Shown here piece by piece: positions 22,435 through 34,300 of a stretch of 64,000 nt of DNA. The notes under the pieces are model-generated. The model was given only the letters and a program-made list of their open reading frames with translations. It was not told the DNA's origin and did no database searches. How positions within the stretch are numbered: the first letter of the stretch is position 1; every line of letters begins with the position of its first letter. The position numbers and the translations under genes were made by a program. The stretch is from Anisus vortex (Eukaryota > Mollusca > Gastropoda > Planorbidae): the NCBI GenBank assembly GCA_949126835.1, contig OX421505.1:8502587-8566586 (forward strand), read 5' to 3'.

Positions 22435-23043
22435 GTGTTAAGCACTCTACTCTACGCCAGCGAAGCCTGGCCGCTATATTCTAAACAAGAGAAGAGATTG
22501 AGTGCTTTTCACATGAGCTGCCTCCGACGCATACTCGGAATATCCTGGCAGGACCATGTCACGAACAACGAGGTACTGCGGCAGGCTGGAATGCCAAGCA
22601 TGCCTACTCTAATCCGCCAACGCCGGCTCAGATGGCTAGGACATGTATGTCGGATGGAGGATGGCCGAATACCCAAAGACATCCTTTACTCGGAACTGGC
22701 CAGAGGAAAGAGGACTGCGGGCCGGCCCCACCTCCGATATAAGGATGTCTGCACGGGAGACATGAAAGCCCTTGCCATTGACACAAACAGCTGGGAGGAA
22801 CTAGCCAAGGACAGGTCCATCTGGAGACATGCGCTGGCCTCCGGGCTGGAAGCTGGAGAGAGAAACCTGCAACGGCTCGCTGATGAGAAGCGCACCAAAA
22901 GGAAAGGAAGAAGAGACCAGCCCATGACCAGTTCTGCCTTCCTGTGCCGGACGTGCAATAAAGACTGTCACTCGCATGTGGGCTTGTACAGCCATAGCAG
23001 AAGCTGCAAGGCCAGGAGCGCACATTCCCCAAGGGCACAATAA
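22435..23043 (+). pseudogene. non-LTR retrotransposon (LINE) ORF2 C-terminal fragment
   Basis: The 202-residue frame matches the region that follows the RT domain in many animal LINEs: LLYASEAWPLYSKQ, CLRRILGISWQDHVTNNEVL, RRLRWLGHVCRM and then a basic tail. The end carries a zinc-finger-like CRTCNKDCHSHVGLYSHSRSC of C2H2 spacing. RT and endonuclease are missing because the copy is 5'-truncated, as is usual for LINEs; the frame shown is only the surviving end. It follows a microsatellite and its 3' end runs into AATAAAAAATAAAAATAAA and a TA run, the likely tail. No intact start is present. Confidence 0.85.
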
Positions 23044-23090
23044 ACTCCGTCGTCTCTCGAGACAAATGGAAGCCAACAATAAAAAATAAA

Positions 23091-23131
23091 AATAAATATA
23101 TATATATATATAATGTATATATATATATATA
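23091..23131. repeat. (TA)n microsatellite
   Basis: AT dinucleotide run after the LINE 3' end, probably grown from its tail or the original insertion site. Confidence 0.85.
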
Positions 23132-23162
23132 CATAAAAACACCAAGTGAAAATTCTTTTGCA

Positions 23163-23351
23163 TCAAGCAATAACTTTTGGAATAAAATTTGGCAACTCTT
23201 CACGTCTGACGTTCACAATCCATCCTTTTATTTTGGCAATTTCTTTTGGAAATGAAATACACATTTTATCCCCTACATATTTTCTTACTCGCAGTACACC
23301 AGGTAACGCAGCACACAGACATGTTTTGTTAGTAAATGAACGAATAGGACA
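23163..23351 (-). pseudogene. possible degenerate THAP-type zinc-finger fragment
   Basis: A minus-strand frame of about 62 codons ends at a stop at 23163. It contains CLCAALPG, then ISFPKEIAKIKGWIVNVRREEL. The order cysteine pair, FPK, conserved W and R-R-E resembles the first half of the THAP domain found in P-element-like transposases and some host proteins. The second Cys of the usual CX2-4C is replaced and the C-terminal CXXH part is lost at the stop. No upstream splice site is convincing. It may be a transposon relic; resemblance by chance is possible. Confidence 0.35.
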
Positions 23352-24120
23352 CTATGAACTTTTAGGTTTATTAAGACTCGTCGATTGAACTTCAGGTATT
23401 AGTATTACAAACAATTATTTGTTTTAATTTTAAGTGTGTAAGTAGTGGATCTGGATATCTAGAATAATTATATTTCTCACTTTAAACATATGCTATGACA
23501 CAACATTAGTAAATCTAAATAATATTATAACTTAAGCTACAACTCCCCCCTACTGCCCTTTTTTCTCTTTTTCAGATTCTTTTTCATGGTCATTTTGAGG
23601 GAGATACAAAATAATTAACAAATTTGAGATATTTTTATTATTATTCGAAGACCCCATTTTTAGTTCATTCACTTAAAACTGACAAATTCACAAGAAATAT
23701 TTATTACTAGTAGTTACGCCCATCAAAACGACTTAGAAACGAATGATTACAGTATGTTTGGTTTAAAAAGAAAGACAAATTTACAAATTAATAAAGTACA
23801 CCATTCAAACTCTCCAAGCCAAATTGTGGTGCATAGCTTTAAAAAAGCAGGTTTCCTCACGTTAATAAACAACAGAACTGGGAAGACTCTCGCGTTTAAT
23901 ATGGTCAATGAATGGACTTGGCCATTTGTTGAGTACGGTTTTATGCATTTGTATAGTTGGATAACATGTTGGATGTAAAAAATCACAACTTTCATTATTA
24001 CACGTGATAAAATAAATATTTCTTTTGGAGGACGTTTCCAATTCAAACATTTAACTTTTGTGCTGATCGGTCAAACGGCCTACGTACCCATAGACAAGAA
24101 TAGGCCTACATACATAATTA
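23352..24120. other. gene-free stretch
   Basis: AT-rich sequence. A pyrimidine run ending TTTTTCTCTTTTTCAG (about 23561-23576, plus strand) looks like a splice acceptor, but no coding exon follows. Overlapping frames of about 75-100 codons at 23747-24050 on both strands have no recognisable content. Confidence 0.4.
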
Positions 24121-24171
24121 TGTAACAGCCTAGTTATCTATACCCACTTTTAGGGACAATAGGGCGTTTGC

Positions 24172-24197
24172 AATCACGTGACAAAAAGCACGTGATT
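24172..24197. promoter_or_regulatory. inverted pair of CACGTG E-boxes
   Basis: AATCACGTG and CACGTGATT form a perfect 9-bp inverted repeat separated by about eight bases, each half containing a CACGTG E-box. About 40 bases downstream is AACAATGGCCGC. It may be promoter-proximal DNA of an unseen plus-strand gene or part of a repeat. No reading frame supports a gene. Confidence 0.3.
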
Positions 24198-25235
24198 TTT
24201 GTTTACTTTGAGCAATGGTGTACAAGTAACAATGGCCGCTGTATTAATAAAGTTTCATATAGGCTCGAGCATTTGTTTAAATGATGTGTTGTGTTTTAAG
24301 TCTTATTAAGATTTAAGCTGTGTTATGTCTGTTAAATAAAATAGGCTATTTTATTATTATCATAGACATAGATCACAGACGATGTGAGCCTATTAGTGAC
24401 TTGACTAGATAGCCTATTCACCTACACTATCACTTGACCTACTTAGACATTAGCCTAGCCTACGAAACATTAAAAGTGTAGGCCTATAAAGTGAAATTGA
24501 AAGTGTAAATAGGTCTAGCCGGCCCTAGCCTAATCACATTAATCAATTCATCTACAGTACTACTATAATTTACCTCCTTATTTTTGAGTAGGATAGCCAA
24601 TATTAAGATGTGAATTTGGCATGATAAAGAAGTACTTCACCATTTTTGTACACCAATAGTGGCCTCTATTTACACAAATACGTCACTAAAAATCTAAGCC
24701 ACGCCCACCGAGAACGCTCTATAAGGCTAATACTAATTAGACTCTTGACAGGTCTAATCACTTTTAAAGTGATTAAAATTGGGGCAATCATTATAAATAG
24801 GCTTATATATGGCTTTTCACCTATTTTAATGCATTATGCTATGGTAAGGCCTATAGCTTTATACTGTGTATGTCTACTGGACTATAAACAGTAGGCTTTA
24901 TTATAATAATTATTTTGTAGCCAATACCAGAGTAATACGCCTAATGTGTAGTCAGTATATATAGATATATACACGCAATGACAATCATTATAATTATAAT
25001 ATTATATGTTTAGAAAATAACATTCATATTATCATTAGCCGGCTTCTGTTAGGCGCTCTTTAAGCAGTTATTTTTGGTTAGGCTGCTAGTAAATTTAAGA
25101 GCCTAAAAATAGTATTAATTAAAATAATTAGGGTATATAATTTGTATAATGAAATGTGAAACGAAATTAATAATTAATTATTTGAATATTATTAAATAAT
25201 ACATAAAAGAGGCTTAAGACTTATGTTAAGAAAAT
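24198..25235. other. gene-free stretch, 3' flank of the secreted-protein gene
   Basis: Unique AT-rich sequence rich in TAGGCCTA-type words. On the minus strand the first good AATAAA after the stop at 25236 is near 24898-24903, a candidate polyadenylation signal. Confidence 0.35.
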
Positions 25236-25392
25236 CTAGGCAAAGTGGCATGAATTTACCGTATTTTGACAACAGTGAAAGTTTGAAACACGAAAGTCTC
25301 TTTCTTCGATGTTTTCGGAACATAATACACTGTTGTTTTGCAACAAAATATTGGCATCGTCTTTTGACATGCAAGTTAATTTGGATGGCTGA
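25236..25392 (-). CDS. secreted-protein gene, last coding exon
   Basis: Opens after GTTAG with one base that completes the codon left by the previous exon. It encodes QPSKLTCMSKDDANILL and CSENIEERDFRVSNFHCC, ending NTVNSCHFA and a TAG at 25238-25236. A GTAAAT at 25259-25254 could be a weak donor, but the frame meets a stop seven codons on, so reading through is simpler. Confidence 0.6.
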
Positions 25393-28300
25393 CTAACTAT
25401 ATTCTATATAAACAAACAATATTGCAATGGGCCGTATTGCTGCTGAGAGTTAACACCCTTGCCCCTTATACAAGTCAATCTTTTATGACTGACTTGTAAT
25501 TTACATTAGAACAAAATAAGAATATGCACACCATAGGAAGAACTATTGTGCGTCAGCCTCAGGCCATACTATCTACCATACGCAACAATAAATATATCGT
25601 CAAAACTTCAGTCTGCCAGACTACAATAGATGACTACTAATGAACTTTTTCTTGCATGATAAATTATGTGATTGTGTGTGCGCTTGTCTATTTTTTTAAG
25701 TATATTTCTGTGCTTGTATACATATTACAAATAATTATTTTATTTTGTTTAAAATATGCTGAAGTACATAACATCTGTAACTGTAATCAAGACAAATTTT
25801 CATTTGTTTGGATCAATAAAGAAATCTTATCTTATCTTAAGAAGCTTATGAAAACATATTTTCGCTTTATTGTATCATGCTTTTAAGTCAGAATGTGAGC
25901 ATCCAACTACAGGACAGTTGATTGTTCTTTGTTTATCAGTCTATTTACCATTCATCACGTGACCGTAAAAATGTCTCCATAGACCTCTCTGCACTATATT
26001 ATTATTTCAATCACATGTTAGTTTACTTACCGTGCGTCAAGCCATTGCTCCTTTATACGGAAGAATTCAAATTGATATCGTGCGGGGCTCTCATATGCTA
26101 CAACAACGGATGCCCTAAATCTTGAACCGAAGGAATATTCTTCCATAATCAAAGATGTGTACTGTAAAAAAAGCTGCAAAAAAAAAATCAACAGAATTAA
26201 AATAGTGAACATTTCTTTTATACAATACTGTAACTATTGTATCTTTTTTTAAAAATAACAATTATTTTTATGTTGTTTTAGTGTAAATGTACGGTTCCAC
26301 TTTAAACGTGCGACAGATAAACATGCGACACTTAAGCACATGACACATAAACACGCGTACACTTAAACATATGTTGGGTCCGGTCCTTATAGAGAAGGGG
26401 CGGGTCCTGGGTTTGTGCAGTCTTGAATCTACCCAAAACGGCCTAAGTCTAATGAATAAGAGCCCAATAACTAATTATAACTAGACAGAATAATACAAAT
26501 AAGTAAACTATTCAACAAACTGAAAAGTACTAAAAGAGAAATGCGAGATTTACAGGTAATAGATATAATAACTTTATTCACGGCAAGGAAAATGTCCCTA
26601 ACAAAAATCCCAACCAGGACGACACTGCACTAATTAAGAAGATATAAACAAAATACCAAATATAACTTGAAATAATAACAATATAATAAGGAGAGTTGAT
26701 CCACGGCTGTATTTATAGCCCAACCACGACTTTTTAAAAATTAAATAAAAATTATAATATTGATATCTTTTTAGTGTTACGAATATTAGTCATAGATGAA
26801 TGACGTACTAAGACATTGACCTCTTAACAAGTGCGTATTAGAGTCCAAGATTGACCTTTCTGCTCTGAGGGCAGTTTAAATAAAATAATTCGTCCAACCC
26901 CGTGGAAAATGAAGGTTAATTCTGGATCGCAGTATTCTATAGAGCAGGAGATTAAAATGCGTATTAAGACCCTATAGAACCTTCGATAATAGTTTTCTTT
27001 GTAAAGTCCCTAAAGCCTCCTTAAAGTTAGTTCAGTTTGAAAGTTTGTAGAGAGAAGTCGCTATATTGATACTTGTATATTATATGAAATTCTATGAAAC
27101 TCTTATGTTGCCATCAGTTGATGCATTTATTTAAAGTTTATATTGAGTCTACAATTTAAATAAAATTGTTTATTCAACAACTGGAGTTGTTTGATCTATC
27201 ATTGTTGAGAAAGGTGTTGAAGATAATTATATCGAATATAACTACATTACTGCATAGGCCTGTCAGTCAAGAAACCCCTAGCTTGGACTTCAGATCAGCA
27301 GAATCTAGAGACTTCTAAAAAAAAGATACAACTATATTCATTGAATCCGATTTAACGAGTCGTAATACTAGTCATCATAGAGACAGTCCATAACAATTTG
27401 AGGGCTTGCGTTCGGATAGTTGTATAGTGAAGCATATATTCAAGTTGTGTTGTGTTGTGTGTGTAAAGCCGTGACCTACTGAGCAAGTCTAATAACGCTG
27501 AATTTATTCTTCCGATTGGAAAAACGTAAGTTGGAAATTTACTACTTTTAAAATCTTTTAACGAAAGAATGGAATTTATTGAAAATCCAGAGGAAGAAGT
27601 TCTGAAAACTTCATCAATAAAGAAGTTAAAAGATATCGCTGAGATCTTGAAGATAGAAATTACTGAGACTACACCATCAAAAATTGTGTTGACACAGCAA
27701 ATAAAAGAGAACTTGATTGCTAGTGGCAAAATGAAAGTAGAATCAGGCGTGGAGGGATATCAAGTTGAAGTCAGACGTCCGAACAGTTCCGATTTTAACT
27801 AGAAATGAAACGGATGGAAATAGAAGAAAAACGTCTTGATCGTGAGATAGAACAAAAACGTCTTGATCTTGATATGGAACAGAAACGTCTTGATCTTGAG
27901 ATGGAACAGAAACGTCTTGATCGTGAGATGGAAGATAAGAAAAGTCAAAGAGAAAGTCAGGAAAGAATAGAACTAGCAAAGATAGGAGCTACTAAAAAAG
28001 AATCTCATAATGAAGTAGAGATGGCCAGATAGAAAAAACTAGTCCCTACCTACATTGATAAAGAAAGTGAAATAGCTAATTTCTTCCAGACCTTTGAGAT
28101 TTCTTGCAGAGATTTTAAGTTCCCAGAAGATAAATGGGGAATATTGGTTAGAACAGCTTTTACTCAGGGAAGGGCAAGAGATTGTGTGCTATTATTAAAA
28201 GAGGAGCAATTAAATGATTACGAAGTCATAAAAGACACTGTACTTAAAGCCTACAACCAGATACCTGAAAGTTATCGGAAAAGGTTCCGTCAGTATACAA

Positions 28301-31300
28301 TGTCCTCTTACCAAACACACTTAGACTTCCTTCGAGCAGAAGAAAAGTTAATGGATCAGTGGATAAAATCCAGAAATGTCTCCACATTAAAAGAAATGAA
28401 AGATATCATTCTTTTAGAAGATTTTATTAACAAAGTGAGGCCGGATGTGAGAATGTATCTATCCGAGCGTGACATCACTGACCCGCATAAAGCTGCTGAT
28501 TTAGCGGAGCAATACACACTGTGTCACAAAATCGCTGATGCCAAGAATTTTAATAGGTCACAACGGCCAGCAGAAAACACACAACAAAAACATCGTGAAA
28601 AGGAGCATTTTTTGAAACCAAATAATGATAATAAAAAACCTGTCAACAAAAACGTCCAATGTACTTTTTGTAAGAGAGTAGGACATAGCATTGAAGACTG
28701 TTGGGGCATAAGGAAAGATAAAAGAACTAATAAAGTGGTAATGTGTGCAAGCCATGCACTAAAACAGAATGTACAAGAAAGCGAAAATACAAACGAACTG
28801 AATTCGAAGAAAGATTCTTCTAAACCAGAAAAACTGAGGGTGGATTTGCCTGAGAGCAAAAGTCAGAAGGTAGAGAAATCTACAACTGAAGAAAAAAAGG
28901 ATGAATAACCTGATTATAAATACAGAATGGCTACTATTGGATTAGCTGTCCAACTCCACAGAGACGAAAAAGTAGACCAAAGTATTTTTGACTCGAAAAA
29001 GAGTCTGAATTCGTCGAAAGATGAAAAAACACCCGAAAGTCATGGTCAAGGGAAGAATGAAATTGACACAGAGACCCTGTGCAGTTTTCAACCGTTCATT
29101 AGTGAAGGTTGTGTGGCCTTACAAAAGGAAGGACCACTAAAGTCCGTAAACATATTACGAGACACAGGGGCATCATTAACCCTGCTGCTTAAAGATGTAT
29201 TACCATTGAATGATAATACATTGACAGGACAGACTGTCCTAGTGAGAGGTTTTGAATGGAAAGAAGAAGTACCTCTACATAGGATATACCTCTCATCTGA
29301 CTTGGTAACAGGATATGTGACAGTTGGAGTAATATCTAAACTTCCTGTTGATGGCATATCTGTTATCCTAGCAAATGATTTGGCGAAAGGGAGGGTGAGA
29401 CCTGAACTGATTGTGAAGGAAAATCCAGACCCTAGTCCTATTGTTGAGACAGGTAAAGAAAAAGAACTTTATCCTGTAGGTGATGTCATAAAGAGTATGA
29501 CACCACAGAAAAAGAAAGAAGAAATTCTCTCACGAGAAAAGAGGGAAGAAATTCTCCCACGAGAGAAGAAAGAGGAAGAAGAAGTGGAACTTGATACTAC
29601 TTTTTTCTCCAAAATTGAAGATTGTCCGAAAGGAAATGAACAATCAAAGAAGTCATCACAAAATGAATTGATTGCTGAGCAGAAAGAAGACCCAGAGTTG
29701 CTACAGCTACATGAGAAAGCTGTCGACGAGAAAGAAACTCCTACTAATGATGTCTATGAACATATAGACCACGGCCTGCTCAAACAACAATGCAAACCTG
29801 CAGTTGCCGGTACAGATAAAGATTTGAGGAGCATCACTGAAGAAACGAGTGCTGAGAACTGGACCGAAACTATCAAAAGCTATGGGTTACCACAATCCAT
29901 ACCGACAGATCGAGGTACCAACTTCGCCCCGGAACTCTACAATCCAGTCCTAAAGAACTTATGCCTGAAGCATAAAGTGTCAACTGAATCCTATCCGGAA
30001 AGTCAAGGAGCCTATGGACCGATCTTTGGACCCATTGTCCGAGGACCACTCAAACTACTTCAAGCGGCATGGCAGACCGAAATGGATCTCCTTGGCTTTG
30101 ATCAAGTACCTAATAAGTACATAAAATTTTTGTCTGACATAACTGTGTTTGTTAGAAAAAAAAACTGTACACTGCTCACATGCAGATGCCATTGTTGTGT
30201 GATGAAAGCAAGGCAAAAATATTATATCATTTGAAAATGATAAAGCCTTACCTTCTGAAAACAATTGGAATATGCTTGATGTTGTTAACATTGTTACTCT
30301 TATTTGTAAAATTTATGCCTGGAGTTCAGGATGAATTGAATGACAAATTCACTGTTAGTTAGTTACCAAACTTACTATTTTAAAACTAAATCCCTTACTT
30401 GTGATGAAAAAGGACTGAGTATAAGTATTGTTAGAGCAGATATCATTATATTGTGATATTTCTAAACAAACTTGTTAGATTGAGCATTAAAATAATTGCT
30501 ATAAGAGAAAAAGATCAGTTTTATCTGCAGAATTGGTTTCTAAATCAGAGGACATTATAAATGTGGACTGATAATAAGATATGTTTGAGAATCTCTGGAA
30601 ATGATAATTGAAACATTTTGGCAGAGAGGATAATTTGATTGAAAAAGATGTAAATGGTTTTGAGAAAAGAGAATTTTTCTATCACTAAAGTATTGAGAAA
30701 TGTTTTATTATTGTACTATGGACATTTATTTTATCATGTACTGTTGTTGAAATAATTGCTCACTGAGTCAGGATGCAAATTTCTTCTATGTGAATTTATT
30801 AATTTGTTCTATTATCATTGAATGTATGATAATGTAGGGTAAAAATAGTTGCTGCAAGGCAGAACTATGACTAACAAGATTCCAAGAAATGTATTTATAT
30901 ATGATTTTTCACTTTGAGGATACTGTTACATGAAAAGCAGATCAGAAGTTGAAACTTATCTAAAACTTATCCTTATGTTGTATAAATATAGGATGTGCCA
31001 CTGACTTGACACTGTAAACCATTCTGGTTTCTGGTTGAGAATTTAGAATGTTGACATACCCATGTTCAACAAATGTATTAGTAATTAAGGATTTCATGTC
31101 AAGATTGTAAAACTAATCTATATTTTTTCTGTATTAGTTAAAATAGATTGAATGAATTGTATTGACAACCAAAGAAATGGAAAGACCTGAACACTTTGAA
31201 AGTAACAAGAACCTATAACCTATGAATAAAACCTTTATGGAATGGAAAAGAGCAATGTACCCCACTGAAAAGATTGGAGATGGAATGTTTCACCACACCA

Positions 31301-34300
31301 GTCAAACCAGCAATTGTTTTGTACATAAATTGTTAGATTAATTTCTGTCTGAACAAAATTAATAGTATGATATTTTATCTATTGTACGTCAATAATATTG
31401 TATTTAAAATGTCTTTAATGTAATCTAAGTAAATAGTTACTTACTGTTTAGTACTAAGATTGTATGAAAAAGATATAACTTGCTTTAATTGATAGTTAAT
31501 TAAGGAAATTAACCAATTTGTTTTAAGTAAATCCGTGTCTGAATGTTGTCAATTTAAAACTATTGTGCACTCTTTTAAAAAGAAAATAATGACCTAGGAA
31601 GGTCATGGTAAAATGGAAAATTGAATAATTTTTAATGAATTTTTCTATAAACTATCTTAGTTTTTGAACATACTATGTTTAATGTTCTTAAGGTAACAAA
31701 AATGAATGTAATTTTGAGATTATAGTTGTTAAATAATGCTCATTAGTACGATAACTTTTTGGTCGCGTAGAAATTTCTGACCTAAGCGGTGATGAGGTAA
31801 AAATCTGCATAGCGATGTAAACATTTAAAGAATGAGAGAGTAGGCCTAATCGAAAGGGAGAGAAAGAGAAGAGAAAAAAAATTGAGCTAAATGTCTTGTG
31901 TCCCGTCACAGACAGTTGTCTAATGTGTTAGTCAGCCTACAGGCTTGGAAAAAAATACTGTCTAAACGAGGATCATTTTTTTGTTTAGTAATTAGGTCAG
32001 GCCTAGTATTTTTTTCATCAGCGAGTTTTTCCCTTATGAAAAATAAGTCGTGTCTGAATAGACATTAAGTGATTTTTTCTTGTTGTTTAATTACAATTGT
32101 AAAAGATATTAGTTTATAATTAAATGGACGCGAGAGTTTTTATTAACGTGGAATGTTAATGTAATGGAAATTATTAAATTATTTTCTATTGTCTCCTATT
32201 AAGACTGATTATGTATTTTTCTTGTATACAAGATTTAGATAGACATAATTTAATTGTCCATTGTTTTCAATCAATATTGAATGAGTGAATGACTATAGTT
32301 AAGCCATTTGATAAGATTAACTTATATTGCATATATTATATTATGTTATTGTTATCAGTTCGATTGAATTAGTGGAATAGCCAATTGAACTGTGTGGTTT
32401 TCCCCGGAATATTTTCTTTTATAATTATTCCTTAAAATTAACATTTTTAGTATTGTTAAAATGTAAAAGAAATAATTATAAAACTGTTGAAGGAGGGGGG
32501 TGTTACGAATATCGGTCATAGATGAATGACGTACTAAGACATTGACCTCTTAACAAGTGCGTATTAGAGTCTAAGGTTTGACCTTTCTGCTCTGAGGGCA
32601 GTTTAAATAAAATAATTCGTCCAACCCCGTGGAAATTGAAGGTTAATTCTGGATCGCAGTATTCTATAGAGCAGGAGATTAAAATGCGTATTAAGACCCT
32701 GTAGAACCTTCGATAATAGTTTTCTTTGTAAAGTCCCTAAAGCCTCCTTAAAGTTAGTTCAGTTTGAAAGTTTGTAGAGAGAAGTCGCTATATTGATACT
32801 TGTATATTATATGAAATTCTATGAAACTCTTATGTTGCCATCAGTTGATGCATTTATTTAAAGTTTATATTGAGTCTACAATTTAAATATAATTGTTTAT
32901 TCAACAACAGGAGTTGTTTGATCTATCATTGTTGAGAAAGGTGTTGAAGAAAATTATACCGAATATAACTACATTACTGCATAGGCCTGTCAGTCAAGGA
33001 ACCCCTAGCTTGGACTTCAGATCAGCAGAATCTAGAGACTTCTAATAAAGATACAACTATATTCATTGAATCCGATTTAACGAGTCGTAATACTAGTCAT
33101 CATAGAGACAGTCCATAACATTAGTAAAACTATTTTTCATTGTTAGTAATGGATTGTACTTACTACTTTGAAAGCTATGTTAACTTTTTTGTAAGAGCAG
33201 TAAAATAAAATTCAACTACCTAAAATTTAAATCTAATATTTGCGCCTAACACGTGAAAGAAAATAATCTGATTAATTTTTTAAAACTCTGCAACAAACGC
33301 TTTACCCCAAAATAGTCCTTTTATAAATTCGAATTTTAGTTACTGACATATGAATATGGCCCAACTTTCCCACCTGTTCAAGTCACTTCACTCTCCCCTA
33401 TAGGTTGCGACTAGTATGTTTCATTCAGTATACTGCAACAGGTATGCTGAACTAGAGCTAGATATTTCGCAATCTCTATGTATAATAAAAAATAAAGCCT
33501 CTCTTACAACACAGACAAAACTACCAGCTCTTGGAAATCTATTAAATTCAGGGTGCCTATCAAAGATTGATAACATCCTTCAGGACCATGCGCGCCCAGT
33601 ACCCGACAACTACATTAGGTCTAGTCGAAGTGGTCAACTTTTTTCAATAAGGGAAGGTACAGATAATTCAGTGAGAACTTTTAGAACAGAATCGTCAGTT
33701 AGCCAGAATACAATAGCTGACTTCTAATAATACTTTTTCTTGTATTATAAATGGTATGATTGTGTGTGTGCATGTCTATTTTTATAAAAATAATATTTTT
33801 GTGCCTAAGTACAAATAGTTTTTAGATTTAAAATATGGTTGTAATAAAGTCAAAATCCCATTTTCTGGGATCAATAAAGCATTCTTATTAATCGATATGT
33901 TGCAATTGGTATGTTGCTTTATTTCGCTATCTGTATGTTACATTTAGTAGGTTACAATAGGTATGATGCAATAGGTGCGTTGCAATCAGTAAGGTGTAAC
34001 GGATATACATCCATAAGTAATATGCAATCTGTAAATTTGCAATAGGTAAGTTGAAATCGTTATGCTGCAATAGGTATAGTCGTCTGACGCAATCAGTTTC
34101 CCGCCTTCGGTACGATGTAATTTGATTTCTGCAATCAAAATGTTGCAATCGGTAAGTAACAATGTTAATTCTGTAATCGTTTTCCTACACTATGCATATT
34201 TTAATTGGTATGTTGCAACCGGTGTTCTGCTATATGTATTTAGCGATTAGTTTGTTGCAATCATTATACTGCAATCGCTATATTTCTATCGGTATGTGGC

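Larger units (their letters stand above)
26775..33120 (+). mobile_element. second Ty3/gypsy-type retrotransposon, decayed, also RT-less (6.35 kb)
   Basis: Complete outline: LTRs, leader, gag, protease, a collapsed integrase, a 2.1-kb non-coding tail, polypurine tract and a 4-bp TTAG duplication. Its proteins align along their length with those of copies A and B (SAP-like start, charged repeats, SCAN-like capsid, knuckle, DTG protease, integrase) at low identity, so it is a sister family with the same integrase-early order. No RT or RNase H motif is visible anywhere between the LTRs. The reading frames are broken. It sits in the intron of the secreted-protein gene between 26162 and 35287, in the sense opposite to that gene. 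Confidence 0.9.

Noticed and set aside
23146..23388. 80-codon plus-strand frame
   Set aside because: Antisense of the THAP-like minus-strand fragment and without recognisable content.
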